Below, piece after piece: positions 44,888 through 56,823 of a stretch of 64,000 nt of DNA. The stretch comes from Sphaerisporangium rubeum (lineage in GTDB: Bacteria > Actinomycetota > Actinomycetes > Streptosporangiales > Streptosporangiaceae). A model generated the notes under the pieces. That model was not told where the DNA came from. It searched no databases and saw only the letters and a program-made list of their open reading frames with translations. Made by a program: the position numbers and the translations under genes. Positions within the stretch are counted from its first letter, which is position 1, and the number at the start of each line of letters is the position of its first letter. Location: the NCBI RefSeq assembly GCF_014207705.1, contig NZ_JACHIU010000001.1, positions 2,968,501-3,032,500 of the forward strand, read 5' to 3'.

Positions 44888-45478
44888 TCAGAGGTCGGTG
44901 AGGAGTTCGAGCGCCTTGGTGATGACGCGGATCTGCCGCGCCGACTCCGGATCGTCGGTGGCGTCGGTCCTGAGGAAGAGCAGCACGTCGGATTTATCCC
45001 AAATAGGATCAGGAGTGAGCGGGACCGGCACGGCGCCGTCTTTTGCCGCCGCCTCCCGCACCCTCGTCAGATGCATCCAGTAGTAGTTCCGGAGTTCGTT
45101 GAGATAATCCGTGATCGCCTCGGCGCGACGCCGGTACTCCTCGACCTGGAACACCCATGCGGCGTACGCCTGACCGAACCGGCCGCGCTCACCCTCGGTG
45201 AGCGCTCCTCTGTTCAGGTGCGCGTGCACGACGACCTGAGCGAGGCCGTGAATGATGACGACCTCCCGCCTGCCACGCCGCCGCAAGCCGGCCTGGAGTT
45301 GCTTGGACGCACGGTGAGCGCGTCCCTCCAGGTACTTCAGGTACCCGGTGACCGGCGGATCTCCGTACGGCACGGTGAGGCGGCCGTCCCGCCTGCCGTT
45401 CCACGCGGCCTTCGCGCGGTCGAGGAGCGGTAGCTCGGCCATCCGGGCTTCCCGCTTGATCGTGTCACTCTTCGCCAT
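44888..45478 (-). CDS. Unknown helical protein, first gene of the minus-strand island operon
   Basis: A 196-residue soluble protein with many Arg and charged helices (LKYLEGRAHRASKQLQAGL, EEYRRRAEAITDYLNELRNY). I recognise no domain. The ATG at 45478 is preferred because GGAAGG lies 7 bases before it; an ATG at 45484 would add two residues. The 142-bp gap to the divergent kinase gene should hold the promoters of both island operons. Confidence 0.7.
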   Translation of the reverse strand: MAKSDTIKREARMAELPLLDRAKAAWNGRRDGRLTVPYGDPPVTGYLKYLEGRAHRASKQLQAGLRRRGRREVVIIHGLAQVVVHAHLNRGALTEGERGRFGQAYAAWVFQVEEYRRRAEAITDYLNELRNYYWMHLTRVREAAAKDGAVPVPLTPDPIWDKSDVLLFLRTDATDDPESARQIRVITKALELLTDL

Positions 45479-45620
45479 CGTCATGCCTTCCACCCTGACG
45501 AATGTGATCAGGACTAAAGAATGCCTCTCGCGCGGCATCTAACGCGTATCCGCATTTATGCCGCCGAGGTCAAATTCGCGGCAGTGCCAAACGCGATATC
45601 CATCCCGACAATCAGGAACC

Positions 45621-47824
45621 GTGAGCCGATCCCCTGCCCCGACGATCCCGGACGAGCCACCGCCGCCGACCCTGATCGACACCTCTCAGGTACCGCCGGC
45701 CACCGGCGACGAAGGAGATCCCCGGCCCGCGCCGCCACCCGCCGAGCTGACCGGCCGCTTCGGCGAGCTCCACCTGCTGTCGGACACGCACGAAGCGCGG
45801 GTGTACCGGACGACGCTGGACGGCGAGCCGGTGGTGCTGAAGATCTACCACCGGCCGTCCCGGGACCGTGCCGAGGTGTACGCGGCACTGCGCGAGGTCA
45901 CCAGCCCGTACGTCGTGCGGCCCACGGAGGCGGCGCCGGACGCCTCGCCGCCGTACGAGGTGAGTGAGTTCGTCCCCGGTGGCGACCTGCGGCGGCTCAC
46001 GGCCCGGCACGGGGGCCGCCTCCCCGCTCCCGTCGTGCTCGCGATCGCGCGGCAGTGCGCGGAGGCCCTGAACGACCTGCACCGCAACCTGGTCAAACAC
46101 CGGGACATCAAACCGGACAACATCCTGGTCAGACAGGCCGACCCGGTGGTGATCGCGCTGGCCGACTTCGGCGTGGCACGCGGAGGGGATCGCCTCCCCG
46201 GCACCGGCGTGGCCAGTGTCCGCCTCGCCTCGCACCGGTCGGGGACCGTGCCCTACATGTCACCCCAGGCCGTGGCGGGCCTGGTGTCCACGGACGACGA
46301 CTGGTGGTCGCTCGGGATCACGCTCGCGGAACTGGCACTCGGCCGGCATCCCGTCGGAAGTGACGCCGCCGATCCGGCCCACCCGGACCGGCGTCCCCCG
46401 CGGATCGGCGACTCGGCCTACGTGGACCACCTCGTCCGGCACGCACCCATCAGGCTCACCGCGATCACCGACCCTCTGCTGCGCGTGCTCTGCCAAGGCC
46501 TCCTGCGGTACGACTCGGAACGGCGGTGGAAGTACCGCGAGGTCACGGCGTGCCTGGACGGCGACCCGCCGCCGCTCGAACCCGATCCGGCCGGCGAAGC
46601 CGGCGTGCGGCCGCTGATGTTCCACGGTCATCCCTGCCGCACACCGCGCGAACTGGCCATCGTCCTGTCCCTGTCGTGGGACGCCGCGGTGGCCTGGGTG
46701 GGGCAGCACGACGAGGAACTCACCGAGTGGCTCGGCCTGTTCCCCGGTGCGGGCCGTCCGGCGCCGGAGCACCGCCATCCCGACCCCGACGTCGCTCTCC
46801 TGCACCTCCTCGTCGCACTCAACCCCTCCGGCCAGCTGCGGTACCGCGGGTTCGAGATGACCGCGGACCACCTGCCGGTCATCTGCCGGCGTGCCGTCAA
46901 AGGGTTCGGCGACTACGAGCGCGTCGTCGCCGACCTGTGGCGGCACCGGCTGCTTCCCGTGCTCGCGCGAGGACACGGCGGCGGCGGACTCGACGTGGCC
47001 GACGAGACATGGCGGCACCTCGACGCGCGCTGGCGGAGCCTGCGGTCGCGGCTGCGTGGCAGCGGCGCGCCGGTGGAACGACTCGGCCCGGAGGTGATGC
47101 GCGCGGAGACGCTCCGCCTGGCCTGCGAACGTGACCGGCACGCTGAGCTGCGGCGCCTGCTCGCTCCGGACCTGCGCGACCTGGCGCGCACACGGGTCCC
47201 GGTGCCTTGGTTCACGTCTCTGCGCGCCGACACCGATCCCGTGGAGGCACTGGCGGCGCACCTGCTCGCCGAGGCGGCCCTGGAGTACGCGTACAAACGG
47301 CTCGAACAGTGGCGCGCCTATCTCGCCGATCGGCGCACGGACGCGCTGAACGACTGGCTGGACCGCACACAGCGTTCCACAGCACTCGGCTGGGCCGCCG
47401 TCGCGGTCGGGGTCCCCGCCGTGGCGTGGGTCGTCGCACTGACCGTGAGCGACCTGATCGGCATGGCCTCCACGGCCGCGCTGGCCCAGTCGTGGCTGTG
47501 GGCCGCACTGTGCGTCCTGGTCATCGCGGCCACCGAGATCCCCTTCGCCACGTGGGTGGGCCGCGACTACCACCCCGCGCACTCACTCGCCGCCGACATC
47601 ATCGGCGTACTCGGAAGGCTCGCGCGGCCGGTCCGGGGGCGGCGGCTGGCGTCACTGGCCGTGGTGGTCGCGGCGGCTCTCGTCCTCGGCGCCGCTCTGT
47701 CACTGCTGCCGGTCGTGCTGCCGGCCGCCGCGATCGCGGCCCACCTCGTGTGGTTCGTCATCCGGGTGCGGCGCCGGCCTGATCGTTCCCGGAGTGCCGG
47801 TCACACCGGAGAAAGGAGCACCGC

Positions 47825-47828
<4 letters not shown>
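45621..47828 (+). CDS. Ser/Thr protein kinase with C-terminal membrane segments
   Basis: A 735-residue protein. A eukaryotic-like kinase domain (about residues 45-310) has the ATP-anchoring Lys in PVVLKIYHR (about K74), the catalytic loop KHRDIKPDNI, and ADFG. A long middle region (about 330-600) is unassigned. About four hydrophobic segments lie near the C-terminus (about 610-720), for example AVAVGVPAVAWVVALTV and ASLAVVVAAALVLGAALSLL. There are no PASTA domains. GTG start after AGGAACC. It leads the plus-strand island operon and is coupled by ATGA to the next gene; the FHA protein three genes on is its natural phospho-partner. Confidence 0.9.
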
Positions 47829-49326
<1,498 letters not shown>

Positions 49327-49330
<4 letters not shown>

Positions 49331-51189
49331 ACGCGCCGGCCGCCGTGCCGCACTTCGTGCGGGAACTGTGCGCGACGCTGCCGGTCCACTCGCAGTTCGT
49401 GCTGTACGGCAACATCCGCGACAGCTTCCTGGTGCGGCGGACTCCCGATTCCGTTCCGCTGCTGCTGCCGATGATCCCCACCTTGTGGGAGGCGCTGCGG
49501 GTCCACGGCTACGAGTGCCTGGTGGTGTACGACCCCGTCGACCGGTTGCTCGGCGTTCAGGCGTTCGGCGTGGACCCCGAGACGGTGAGCAAGATCGAGA
49601 ATGATCTGCTGCCGGACGTCAAGCCGTCCGACCGGTTGTCGCTCGCCGACCTGGAGCCGGTGCTGAGGAATGTGACCCGGCCGCAGGCGCCGCGGCGCGC
49701 GGCCGTGGTGATCGACTACGCCTCCCGCATCGCCGCGAGCCCCGACCGCATGCGTCAGGAGGAACGCGCGTTCTTCCGCTTCGCCGAGAAGCTCTCCCAG
49801 GTCACCGGCGCGAGACCCGGCCCGCCGTCCCGGCCGGAGCTGCTGTTCAACCCGATCATCTGGCTGGTGGAGGGGGAACGGGACCTCCCCGCCGCGCTGG
49901 TCGTCGGCAACGACAGGATCCGGCCGATCAGCGTGCCGCTTCCCGGCCTGGAACAGCGCACCGAGGTCGCGGTGCTGGAGGCGGCCCGGCTCGGCTTGTC
50001 CGGTCCGGACGTGGAGGAGTCACCGGAGATCAGGTACTTCGCCGACCAGACCGACGGCATGACCCTGCGCGCCGTGCGGGAGGTCGCCGTGCTCGCGAGG
50101 GACGGCGGTCACGATCACTCCGGCCTGCCGGACGCCATCCGGGTCTACAAGTTCGGCATCGAGAGCAATCCGTGGCGCAGCGACCACGTCAGGCGATTGA
50201 TCATCGCGGGGGAGCAGGGGATACCGGAGAAGGTGCTCGGCCAGCCCGAGGCCGTCACCAAGACCATGGACATCCTGAAGCGCGCCGCGCTCGGCCTGTC
50301 GGGGGCCCAGGCCGCCTCCGCCGCGACCCGGCCGCGCGGGATCCTGTTCTTCGCCGGGCCGACCGGCGTCGGCAAGACCGAGCTCGCCAAGGCGATCAGC
50401 AAGGTCCTGTTCGGCGCCGCGTCGGAACCGCTGAGGTTCGACATGAGCGAGTTCGCCGCCGAGCACTCCGCCGACCGCCTGATCGGCGCGCCTCCCGGCT
50501 ACGTGGGGTACGAGGCCGGCGGGGAACTGACCGGCGCGGTCCGGCGCGATCCCTTCCGCGTCGTGTTGTTCGACGAGATCGAGAAGGCCGACCCGAGGAT
50601 CCTCGACAAGTTCCTGCAGATCCTGGAGGACGGCAGGCTCACCGACGGCCAGGGGAGGACCACGTACTTCTCCGAGTGCGTGCTCGTGTTCACCTCCAAC
50701 CTCGGGGTTCTCGTCCCCGACCCCGACAACCCCGGCCGCCTGATCGAGAACGGGGACCGCGAGGACTACCGGGTGCACGAGCGCAAGCTGCGGGAGGCGA
50801 TCGAGGAGCACTTCGAAAAGGTGCTGAAGCGGCCGGAGCTCCTCAACCGCTTCGGCGACAACATCATCGTGTTCCGGTACATCAGCGAGGAGGTCGCGGG
50901 GCAGATCTTCGATCTGATGCTCACCACGATCGTCTCGCGGGTGCGGGAGGTCCTCGGCGTCGAGATCCTCGTCCCGGACGACGTGCGGGCCCTGCTCCTG
51001 AAGTGGTGCACCAGGCCGGAGCGCCTGCTCAAGGGCGGACGCGGCATCGGGACCGCACTGGAGTCCTGCTTCGTCAACCCGCTGGCCCGCGCGCTCTTCC
51101 CCCGCGGGGACGCGGGGCCTGGAGCACGCTTCACCGTGACGGACGTCAGGGACGACGGATCGGGAACCGTCTCACTGGAGCTGAGATGA
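49327..51189 (+). CDS. Clp/HSP100-type AAA+ ATPase
   Basis: A 620-residue ATPase. The N-terminal half (about 1-270) looks like a degenerate AAA region (RAAVVIDYASRI, FADQTDGMTLRAVREVAVLA) without Walker A. The C-terminal half is a ClpA/B D2-like module: Walker A FFAGPTGVGKTE (about 342-352), the pore-region APPGYVGYE, Walker B VVLFDEIEKAD, and LVFTSNLG before a ClpB-like C-terminal domain. It probably unfolds or remodels a partner protein using ATP, perhaps feeding the CHAT protease. There is no ClpP-binding loop that I can identify. GTG start overlaps the previous stop. Confidence 0.92.
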
Positions 51190-51671
51190 CCAGACGATGC
51201 GAGTACTGCCCCTATGTGACCGAGGACGACGCCGAGACCGCGTGCCCGCACGACTACGCACCACTCGTCCCGTCGGTCGTCACCGCGGAGGCAGGCGGCG
51301 CCGTCCCCATCGGGACGGGGCCGCCGGGACCAGGGACGCGAACCGGCCGGACGCTGCTGCGCCTGACGTTCGGCGACGGCGACGTGGTGGAGGTGGAACC
51401 CGGTACCGACGTGCGGCTCGGCCGTGACCCCGCCTGGTCCCCGCACGCGGACCTGCTCGCCCCCTACGGCCATATGTCGCGCAGGCACGCGACCGTCGGC
51501 CTGCGCGAGAGCGGCACCGCCTGGATCCTGGTCGAGCCCGGCACCAGGAACGACACCTACGCAGGTGACGACCTCGTCGAACCCGGCCGCAGAGTAGCCC
51601 TCGCCGACGGTTGTGTACTGCGTCTGTCCCGCCGCGTGCCTGTCCGCGTGACCATCGAGCTTCCCAGGTGA
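51186..51671 (+). CDS. Zinc-ribbon/FHA-domain protein
   Basis: A 161-residue adaptor. The N-terminus has a Cys5-x2-Cys8...Cys20-x-His22 cluster (CEYCPYVTEDDAETACPHDY), a probable zinc knuckle. A linker rich in Gly and Pro leads to an FHA fold (about 58-158) with the hallmark LGRDP, MSRRHATVGLRESG and a late Asn in TRNDTY. FHA domains bind phosphothreonine, so this should read the output of the island kinase. Its start overlaps the AAA+ stop (ATGA). Confidence 0.88.
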   Translation: MTRRCEYCPYVTEDDAETACPHDYAPLVPSVVTAEAGGAVPIGTGPPGPGTRTGRTLLRLTFGDGDVVEVEPGTDVRLGRDPAWSPHADLLAPYGHMSRRHATVGLRESGTAWILVEPGTRNDTYAGDDLVEPGRRVALADGCVLRLSRRVPVRVTIELPR

Positions 51672-51675
51672 CCCG

Positions 51676-54600
51676 ATGAACGACGAAGAGTTCAGAGAAC
51701 AACTGTCCGGCGCCGTGCGCCACCTCGCCGAGGGCGGGCCCCCGCAGGACCGCGACGCCGCCATCGGCCGGATCGAGGCCCTGCTGCGGGACGAGGCGCC
51801 GTCGGCGGAGTCCGCCGTCATGGCCGAGGCCCTGCTCGGGATCCTGTTGTACCAACGGGTGATCGGCCTGCCGGCCGGTGCCGGGCACTCCCTGGCGTCG
51901 GTCTTCGCCTCGCCTCCCGTGCCGCGCGACCTGTCCGATCCGGCCGTGCGCGCCGAACTGGACCGCGCGGCGGCCCTGCTGCGCGGGACACAAGGGAACC
52001 CGTCGGTGCCGGCCGAGCTACAGGCCTTCGCCGGGCTGATCACGGCATCCGCCGCCGCGTTGAAGGCCGAGACCCTGCCGGAGCTCGACCAGGAGATCGT
52101 CTCCATGGGCGGGCTGCTGGAGCAGGTGCTCGCCGGGATGCCACCCGGCCCCGGGCACGCCGAGTTGCAGGGCATCGCCCTCTGGTGCCGCGCGTCCGCC
52201 GCGATCGCCGCCGGTGAGCCCGCGGGCCCCGTCGTGTCCGCCGCCGAAGCCCTGGCCGACAGCCTCGGCGAGACCCACCTGCTCGGGCCGATGCTCCTGG
52301 CCGAACTCGGCGCCGACCTCGCCAGGCGGGCGGAGGAGTCCGGTGACGGCGAGGACCTCGAACTGGCGGGACGGCTGTTGTCGCGCGGGTGGCACGGCAT
52401 CGCGCCGCACCGGGACCATCCGCTCTGGTCGCTGGCCCTGCGCAGAAACGCCGGCGCCAGTGTCGTGGAGGCCGTTCTCAGCGGGGAGAGCGGTGCGCGC
52501 GACGAAGCGCAGCGGCTCGCGGGGCTGGTCGCGCGAGAAGGCGGCGACGAGCCGGGTTCACAGTTCTTCGCCGGTCTGTCCTCGCTGCTCCTGTCTTATC
52601 TTCATGGTGAGGAGGACAGGTTCGGCGACGCCGTGAGGGACATCGCGACTGCCGCGGGCCACATGCACCCCGAACACGAGATGTGGCCTGTCACCATGGC
52701 CATGCTCGGCGCGACCCTCAGCGAGGAATGGATGCGCAACGACGGACTGGAGGGTGCCGCCGCTGGTGAGGCGTACCTGCGGATGGCCCGTCGGCGCCTG
52801 GAGGACGTGGCACGGATGACCCCCTCGGCCTCGCGCGACCTGCTCACGGTCCGCGGCATGTCCGCTCTGCTGGGTATCAAGCAGAAGTGGGATGACGGGG
52901 AGTTCGACGGGGTCGACCAGCACATCGACGCCTTGAAGGAGGCGGTCGCCGGATTGCCTCGGGGTCACGTGATGCGCCGGTCGCTGGTGGCCGGTCTCGC
53001 CGCGACCAAGATCGGAAGAGGAGCGCGTCGCGCTGACGTCACGGAGATCGCGGAAGGCGCTCGGATGATGATGACCTTGGCGGACGGTCCGCCGCCGCGC
53101 GCGGTCGCCGAGGCGGGCATGAAGGGTCTGGCCGGGATGGGGACGATCCTGCTCGCGATGATCGAGGCGGAGGGAGGACGTCCCACGGACGAGCGGATCA
53201 CCGGCGGCCTGCACCTGCTGGAGCAGGCGCAGGACCTGGCCGGTGCGGCCCCGGGTGAGGCAGTGATCACGCGTTCCAGCCGCGCCGGCGTGCTCCTGGC
53301 ACTGCATCGGCAGACCGGTGACGACGACCACCTCGATGAGGCGATACGGGTTCTCAAGGAAGGCTGCGCGCTCCTGGCGAAGGACCGGTTCAACCCGGTT
53401 GCCGGAAGAATGTTGCGCGATCTGGCCACGGCCCTTGAGCGGCGCGCTGGACCGGGTGAGCGCGAGGAGGCCGTAGCCGCAGGTCTCGCCGCACTGGAAC
53501 GCATGGAGGAGGACGTGCTCCTGCAGACCGACGTCGCCTACGGGCTGACGGCCGTGCGGGACGCCGCGGCGTACTCGGCGACGGTGGCGTCGTCGGCGCT
53601 GGACCTCGGCGACTGCGAGGCGGCACTGGCGGCCCTGGAGCGCGGGAGAGGCCTGGTGCTCAGCGCCGCGACCGCTTCTCTGAGCGTTCCCGACCTGCTG
53701 CGCTCCGGCGGTGAGGAGAGGCTGGCCGAGCAATGGGAGCTCACCGGCGGCGGGAGACGGACCGTGCGGTGGGACACGCTGCCGGACCAGTGGAACGCGC
53801 TGCGCGACCGGTCCTACGGCGACCTGGTGAGCACGGTCGTCGGCACGCAGATGGCCGCGCCGCTGCCGAGCGATCTGCGGCATCGTGTACTGAGCGCGCT
53901 CGCCGAGGCCGGACGGAGCGTGCTGCCCCCGCCGTCCTCCGGTGTGCTCGCCGAGGCCCTGCGGCGGGTCGGCATGGACGCGCTCGTCTATCTGCTGCCC
54001 GGCCGCGTCCGTGCCGTCGGCCGCGTGCTCGTCCTGCGCGCCGACGGCACGTTCACCCAGGTCGAACCGCTGGACATGAGGTTCCCCGTCTCCGCCGGGC
54101 TCGAGGAGGTCTGCGACTGGGCCGGGATCGCGGTGATGGAACCCCTCGTCCGCGCGGCCAGGGAGTGGGCCCCTGGCAGGGAACCACGGCTCACGCTCGT
54201 GCCGATGATGGCCCTCAGGCGCGTCCACTGGCACGCCGCCAGGTACGGAGGCCGCCACGCCTGCGAGGACGCCGTCATCTCTTACATCGCCTCCGGACGG
54301 CAACTCGCCGATCTCGCGGGCCGGCCGTCCCGGCCGTTGACGGCGAACGTGGCGATGGTCGCCGACCCCACGCGGGACCTGCCGTACGCCGGCCTCGAAG
54401 TGGACGCGCTGCGCGCCGCCTTCTACCCGTTCGGCAGGGTCTACGGGCCGCAGGGGGAGAGCGGGACCGGCCGGCCGGCCGAAGTGCTCGGCTGCCTGCC
54501 GACGGGTGACAGGCTCGGCGCGTCCTTGCTCCATCTGGCCTGTCACGCGAGTTCCGCCGCGACTCCCGAGGCCTCTTACCTCAAGCTGGCCGCCGATCCG

Positions 54601-55023
54601 GACCCGGACACCTCGCGATCGCTCACGGCCGCCCGGATCCTGCGCCAGGCGAGCGGCCGTCCCGCCGGCGCGCCGGGTGGGCTGGTGGTCCTGTCGGCGT
54701 GCCGCACCGACCTCACGCCGTCCGCGCACGACGAGGCGCTGACGCTCGCCACCGCCTTCCTCGTGGCCGGCGCGGCGACCGTCGTCGGCAGCCGGTGGGC
54801 CGTGCCGGACGACCGCACCGCCGGCCTGATGTTCATGTTCCACCACTACCTGGCCGACGCGTCACCCGCCGACGCGCTGCGCCGCGCGCAGATGTGGATG
54901 CTCGATCCGGCCCGGGTGTGTCCGCCGGCCATGCCGGAACGTCTGCGCACGGCACTCACCGCGCCGGGGGTCGATCTCACCGACATGCGGTGCTGGGCGG
55001 CGTTCACGCATCAGGGACGCTGA
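51676..55023 (+). CDS. TPR-CHAT (caspase-like) protease
   Basis: An 1115-residue protein. A long helical TPR-like arm (about residues 1-720) is followed by a C-terminal CHAT peptidase domain (about 760-1110) with the catalytic His in LLHLACHASSA (about H957) and Cys in LVVLSACRTDLTP (about C1009). CHAT proteases are caspase relatives that act in bacterial defence and cell-death systems, where they cleave a partner once triggered. It ends the kinase-AAA-FHA operon (4-bp gap), with the deaminase gene convergent 8 bp away. Confidence 0.93.
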   Translation: MNDEEFREQLSGAVRHLAEGGPPQDRDAAIGRIEALLRDEAPSAESAVMAEALLGILLYQRVIGLPAGAGHSLASVFASPPVPRDLSDPAVRAELDRAAALLRGTQGNPSVPAELQAFAGLITASAAALKAETLPELDQEIVSMGGLLEQVLAGMPPGPGHAELQGIALWCRASAAIAAGEPAGPVVSAAEALADSLGETHLLGPMLLAELGADLARRAEESGDGEDLELAGRLLSRGWHGIAPHRDHPLWSLALRRNAGASVVEAVLSGESGARDEAQRLAGLVAREGGDEPGSQFFAGLSSLLLSYLHGEEDRFGDAVRDIATAAGHMHPEHEMWPVTMAMLGATLSEEWMRNDGLEGAAAGEAYLRMARRRLEDVARMTPSASRDLLTVRGMSALLGIKQKWDDGEFDGVDQHIDALKEAVAGLPRGHVMRRSLVAGLAATKIGRGARRADVTEIAEGARMMMTLADGPPPRAVAEAGMKGLAGMGTILLAMIEAEGGRPTDERITGGLHLLEQAQDLAGAAPGEAVITRSSRAGVLLALHRQTGDDDHLDEAIRVLKEGCALLAKDRFNPVAGRMLRDLATALERRAGPGEREEAVAAGLAALERMEEDVLLQTDVAYGLTAVRDAAAYSATVASSALDLGDCEAALAALERGRGLVLSAATASLSVPDLLRSGGEERLAEQWELTGGGRRTVRWDTLPDQWNALRDRSYGDLVSTVVGTQMAAPLPSDLRHRVLSALAEAGRSVLPPPSSGVLAEALRRVGMDALVYLLPGRVRAVGRVLVLRADGTFTQVEPLDMRFPVSAGLEEVCDWAGIAVMEPLVRAAREWAPGREPRLTLVPMMALRRVHWHAARYGGRHACEDAVISYIASGRQLADLAGRPSRPLTANVAMVADPTRDLPYAGLEVDALRAAFYPFGRVYGPQGESGTGRPAEVLGCLPTGDRLGASLLHLACHASSAATPEASYLKLAADPDPDTSRSLTAARILRQASGRPAGAPGGLVVLSACRTDLTPSAHDEALTLATAFLVAGAATVVGSRWAVPDDRTAGLMFMFHHYLADASPADALRRAQMWMLDPARVCPPAMPERLRTALTAPGVDLTDMRCWAAFTHQGR

Positions 55024-55031
55024 CGCCGGTT

Positions 55032-55787
55032 CTACACGCGGCCGGCGCCGATGCGGATGAGCCACTGGTCGCAGTTCTTGCAGGCCTTGCGGGCCTGCCA
55101 GGTGCCCTTCTCCCAGGCGTAGGTCTCGGCGTGGAAGAAGAGTTTGCCTCGGGGGATGTCGGACAGGCGGCGGACGGCGGGGGTGGCGAGCAGGTACTTG
55201 TTCATGGCGTCGACCTCGGCGCAGGCGTTCACGTCCCAGTCCTCGCGCTGGGCCGTCCGGGAGAGGAGTTCCGCCATGAGAGCGTGCTGCTGCGCGGCGC
55301 GGACGTAGCCGCCGCTGTTGCCGGTGAACGTGCGGCCGGCGGCGGTCTCGGACAGGCCGGCGACCACGGTGCCGATCTTGTTTCCTACGCCGCTGTAGCC
55401 GTTGCGCAAGTCGACGGCGACGCTGGTGGCACTCTGGATGATCCTGTTGACGGCGGCCTGGGCCGCCGCCTCCTGCGCCTTCCTGACCTCCTCGGTGTTG
55501 GTGTCGATGAAGAACCGGAAGCCGCCACCCCAGTCGTTCTTCTCCAGCCAGCCCACGAAGGCGGCCCGCGCGTCCGCCTCCGCGACGTTCTTGACGCCGA
55601 TGGCGGTCTCCAGGGTGATGAGCCGGCCGTGCACCGCCTCGGCGTACGGCTTGACGTCGTCCTGGATCGTGAGCGGCTTCAGGTACCGCGCGAGGTCGGT
55701 GCGCGCCTTGAAGGCCCAGTCCTTGAGACCGGTGAGAGGTACCAGCTCGTCGAATTCGCTGTAGGGGGTGGTCGCCTGCTCGGCCAT
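55032..55787 (-). CDS. YwqJ-like deaminase-domain protein, candidate toxin effector
   Basis: A 251-residue protein. The C-terminal about 75 residues have the zinc-binding motifs of the nucleic acid deaminase superfamily, Cys189-Ala-Glu191 in NACAEVDAMNKYL and Cys236-x2-Cys239 in ARKACKNCDQWL, in the YwqJ-like arrangement. The helical N-terminal 180 residues could be a trafficking, activation or autoinhibitory region. There is no signal peptide. The start at 55787 is preferred over ATG 55802 because GAGGA precedes it and the flanking repeat at 39.7 kb conserves this ATG but not the other. It is convergent with the CHAT protease gene, and proteolytic release of the deaminase is an attractive model. 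Confidence 0.8.
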   Translation of the reverse strand: MAEQATTPYSEFDELVPLTGLKDWAFKARTDLARYLKPLTIQDDVKPYAEAVHGRLITLETAIGVKNVAEADARAAFVGWLEKNDWGGGFRFFIDTNTEEVRKAQEAAAQAAVNRIIQSATSVAVDLRNGYSGVGNKIGTVVAGLSETAAGRTFTGNSGGYVRAAQQHALMAELLSRTAQREDWDVNACAEVDAMNKYLLATPAVRRLSDIPRGKLFFHAETYAWEKGTWQARKACKNCDQWLIRIGAGRV

Positions 55788-55952
55788 CGTGTCCTCGTCC
55801 ATTTGTCGTTTTCCGGTGCTGGCAAGCCTGCCTCGCGCCGATTGACGGCCGATTGGAGAACAATGGCCATCCGATCGGCTTCCCACCCCAGGTGGAGACG
55901 GCTTTTCCGATACCGCGCGGCGGCCGGTCCGTAACCGGTTATCGGTCAGGTG
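55787..55952 (-). repeat. Copy B of the island-flanking imperfect direct repeat, upstream of the deaminase gene
   Basis: It is the counterpart of 39733-39900 in the same orientation. It covers the 5' untranslated and probable promoter region of the deaminase gene, ending at its start codon, and conserves the GAGGA ribosome site. Confidence 0.7.
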
Positions 55953-56010
55953 ACAGCGGCGGAACGACCCATTTTCGGTTGTTTAGGATTTAGCGATAGA
56001 TTGCGGCGTC

Positions 56011-56610
56011 ATGACCATTCCGCGGGAGCCTGATCGGCTCGTGCTGTTCACCGACGCCGTAGTGGCGATCGCGCTCACGCTTCTGGTGCTGCCTCTGGTC
56101 GAGGTGGTGCCGGAAGGGGTGGGACGGCCGGCGTACGACGTGGTGGCCGAGCACTGGCCGCAGGTGTTCAGTTTCGTGCTGAGTTTCGTGGTGATCGCGC
56201 AGCTCTGGCTGAACCACCACCACCTGTTCCGCCATGTGCGGGCCTACACGCGCGGGCTGATGCGGTGGAACCTCGGGTGGCTGTTCGCGATCGTGGTGCT
56301 GCCGTTCCCCACCGCGATGACCTCGGTGTACCGAGGGGACCGCTTCACCGCCGGCTTCTACATCGCGACGATCCTCGCCGCGAGCCTCTGCCAGACGGCC
56401 ATGATCCTGATCCTGCACCGCACGCCGGACGCGGTGGTCGCCGAGGACCCGGTGCCGGTGAGGATCGTCAGGGCCGCGTTCCTCGCGACGTCGCTGCTGG
56501 TCGTGGCGTTCGTGCTGGCGGTGACGATCCCCGGTCTCGGCTACTACGCCTTGCTCGTGCTGCCGCTGACCGGGCCGCTGAACCGGCTGTGGTCGCGGCT
56601 GCGCCGGTGA
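56011..56610 (+). CDS. TMEM175-like (DUF1211) membrane protein, putative cation channel
   Basis: A 199-residue membrane protein with five to six predicted spans. The N-terminal RLVLFTDAVVAIALTLLVL matches the R-x3-FSD motif of TMEM175-type potassium channels (Thr in place of Ser), and LWLNHHHLFRHV is the conserved second-repeat histidine motif. It lies beyond the flanking repeat and is likely an ordinary chromosomal gene. Confidence 0.85.
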   Translation: MTIPREPDRLVLFTDAVVAIALTLLVLPLVEVVPEGVGRPAYDVVAEHWPQVFSFVLSFVVIAQLWLNHHHLFRHVRAYTRGLMRWNLGWLFAIVVLPFPTAMTSVYRGDRFTAGFYIATILAASLCQTAMILILHRTPDAVVAEDPVPVRIVRAAFLATSLLVVAFVLAVTIPGLGYYALLVLPLTGPLNRLWSRLRR

Positions 56611-56658
56611 ATGAGGACGCGTCGAGCCCCGGGTCGTGTCACGGGGAGGGGACGGGGG

Positions 56659-56733
56659 TGGTGGGCGATACTGGGATTGAACCAGTGGCCTCTACCGTGT
56701 CAAGGTAGCGCTCTCCCACTGAGCTAATCGCCC
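56659..56733 (-). tRNA. tRNA-Val (GAC)
   Basis: On the minus strand a full cloverleaf is visible: acceptor GGGCGAT with its complement, D-arm GCTC/GAGC, anticodon stem CTACC with loop TTGACAC (anticodon GAC), T-arm ACTGG-TTCAATC-CCAGT, and an encoded 3' ACCA. Confidence 0.95.
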
Positions 56734-56750
56734 CGGTGTGTCGGGATCAG

Positions 56751-56823
56751 AGCGGACGACGGGATTCGAACCCGCGACCCTCACCTTGGCAAGGTGATGC
56801 TCTACCAGCTGAGCCACGTCCGC
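56751..56823 (-). tRNA. tRNA-Gly (GCC)
   Basis: On the minus strand: acceptor GCGGACG with its complement, D-arm GCTC/GAGC, anticodon stem TCACC with loop TTGCCAA (anticodon GCC), and T-arm GCGGG-TTCGAAT-CCCGT. The CCA is not encoded. It is transcribed just before tRNA-Val, 17 bp apart. Confidence 0.95.
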
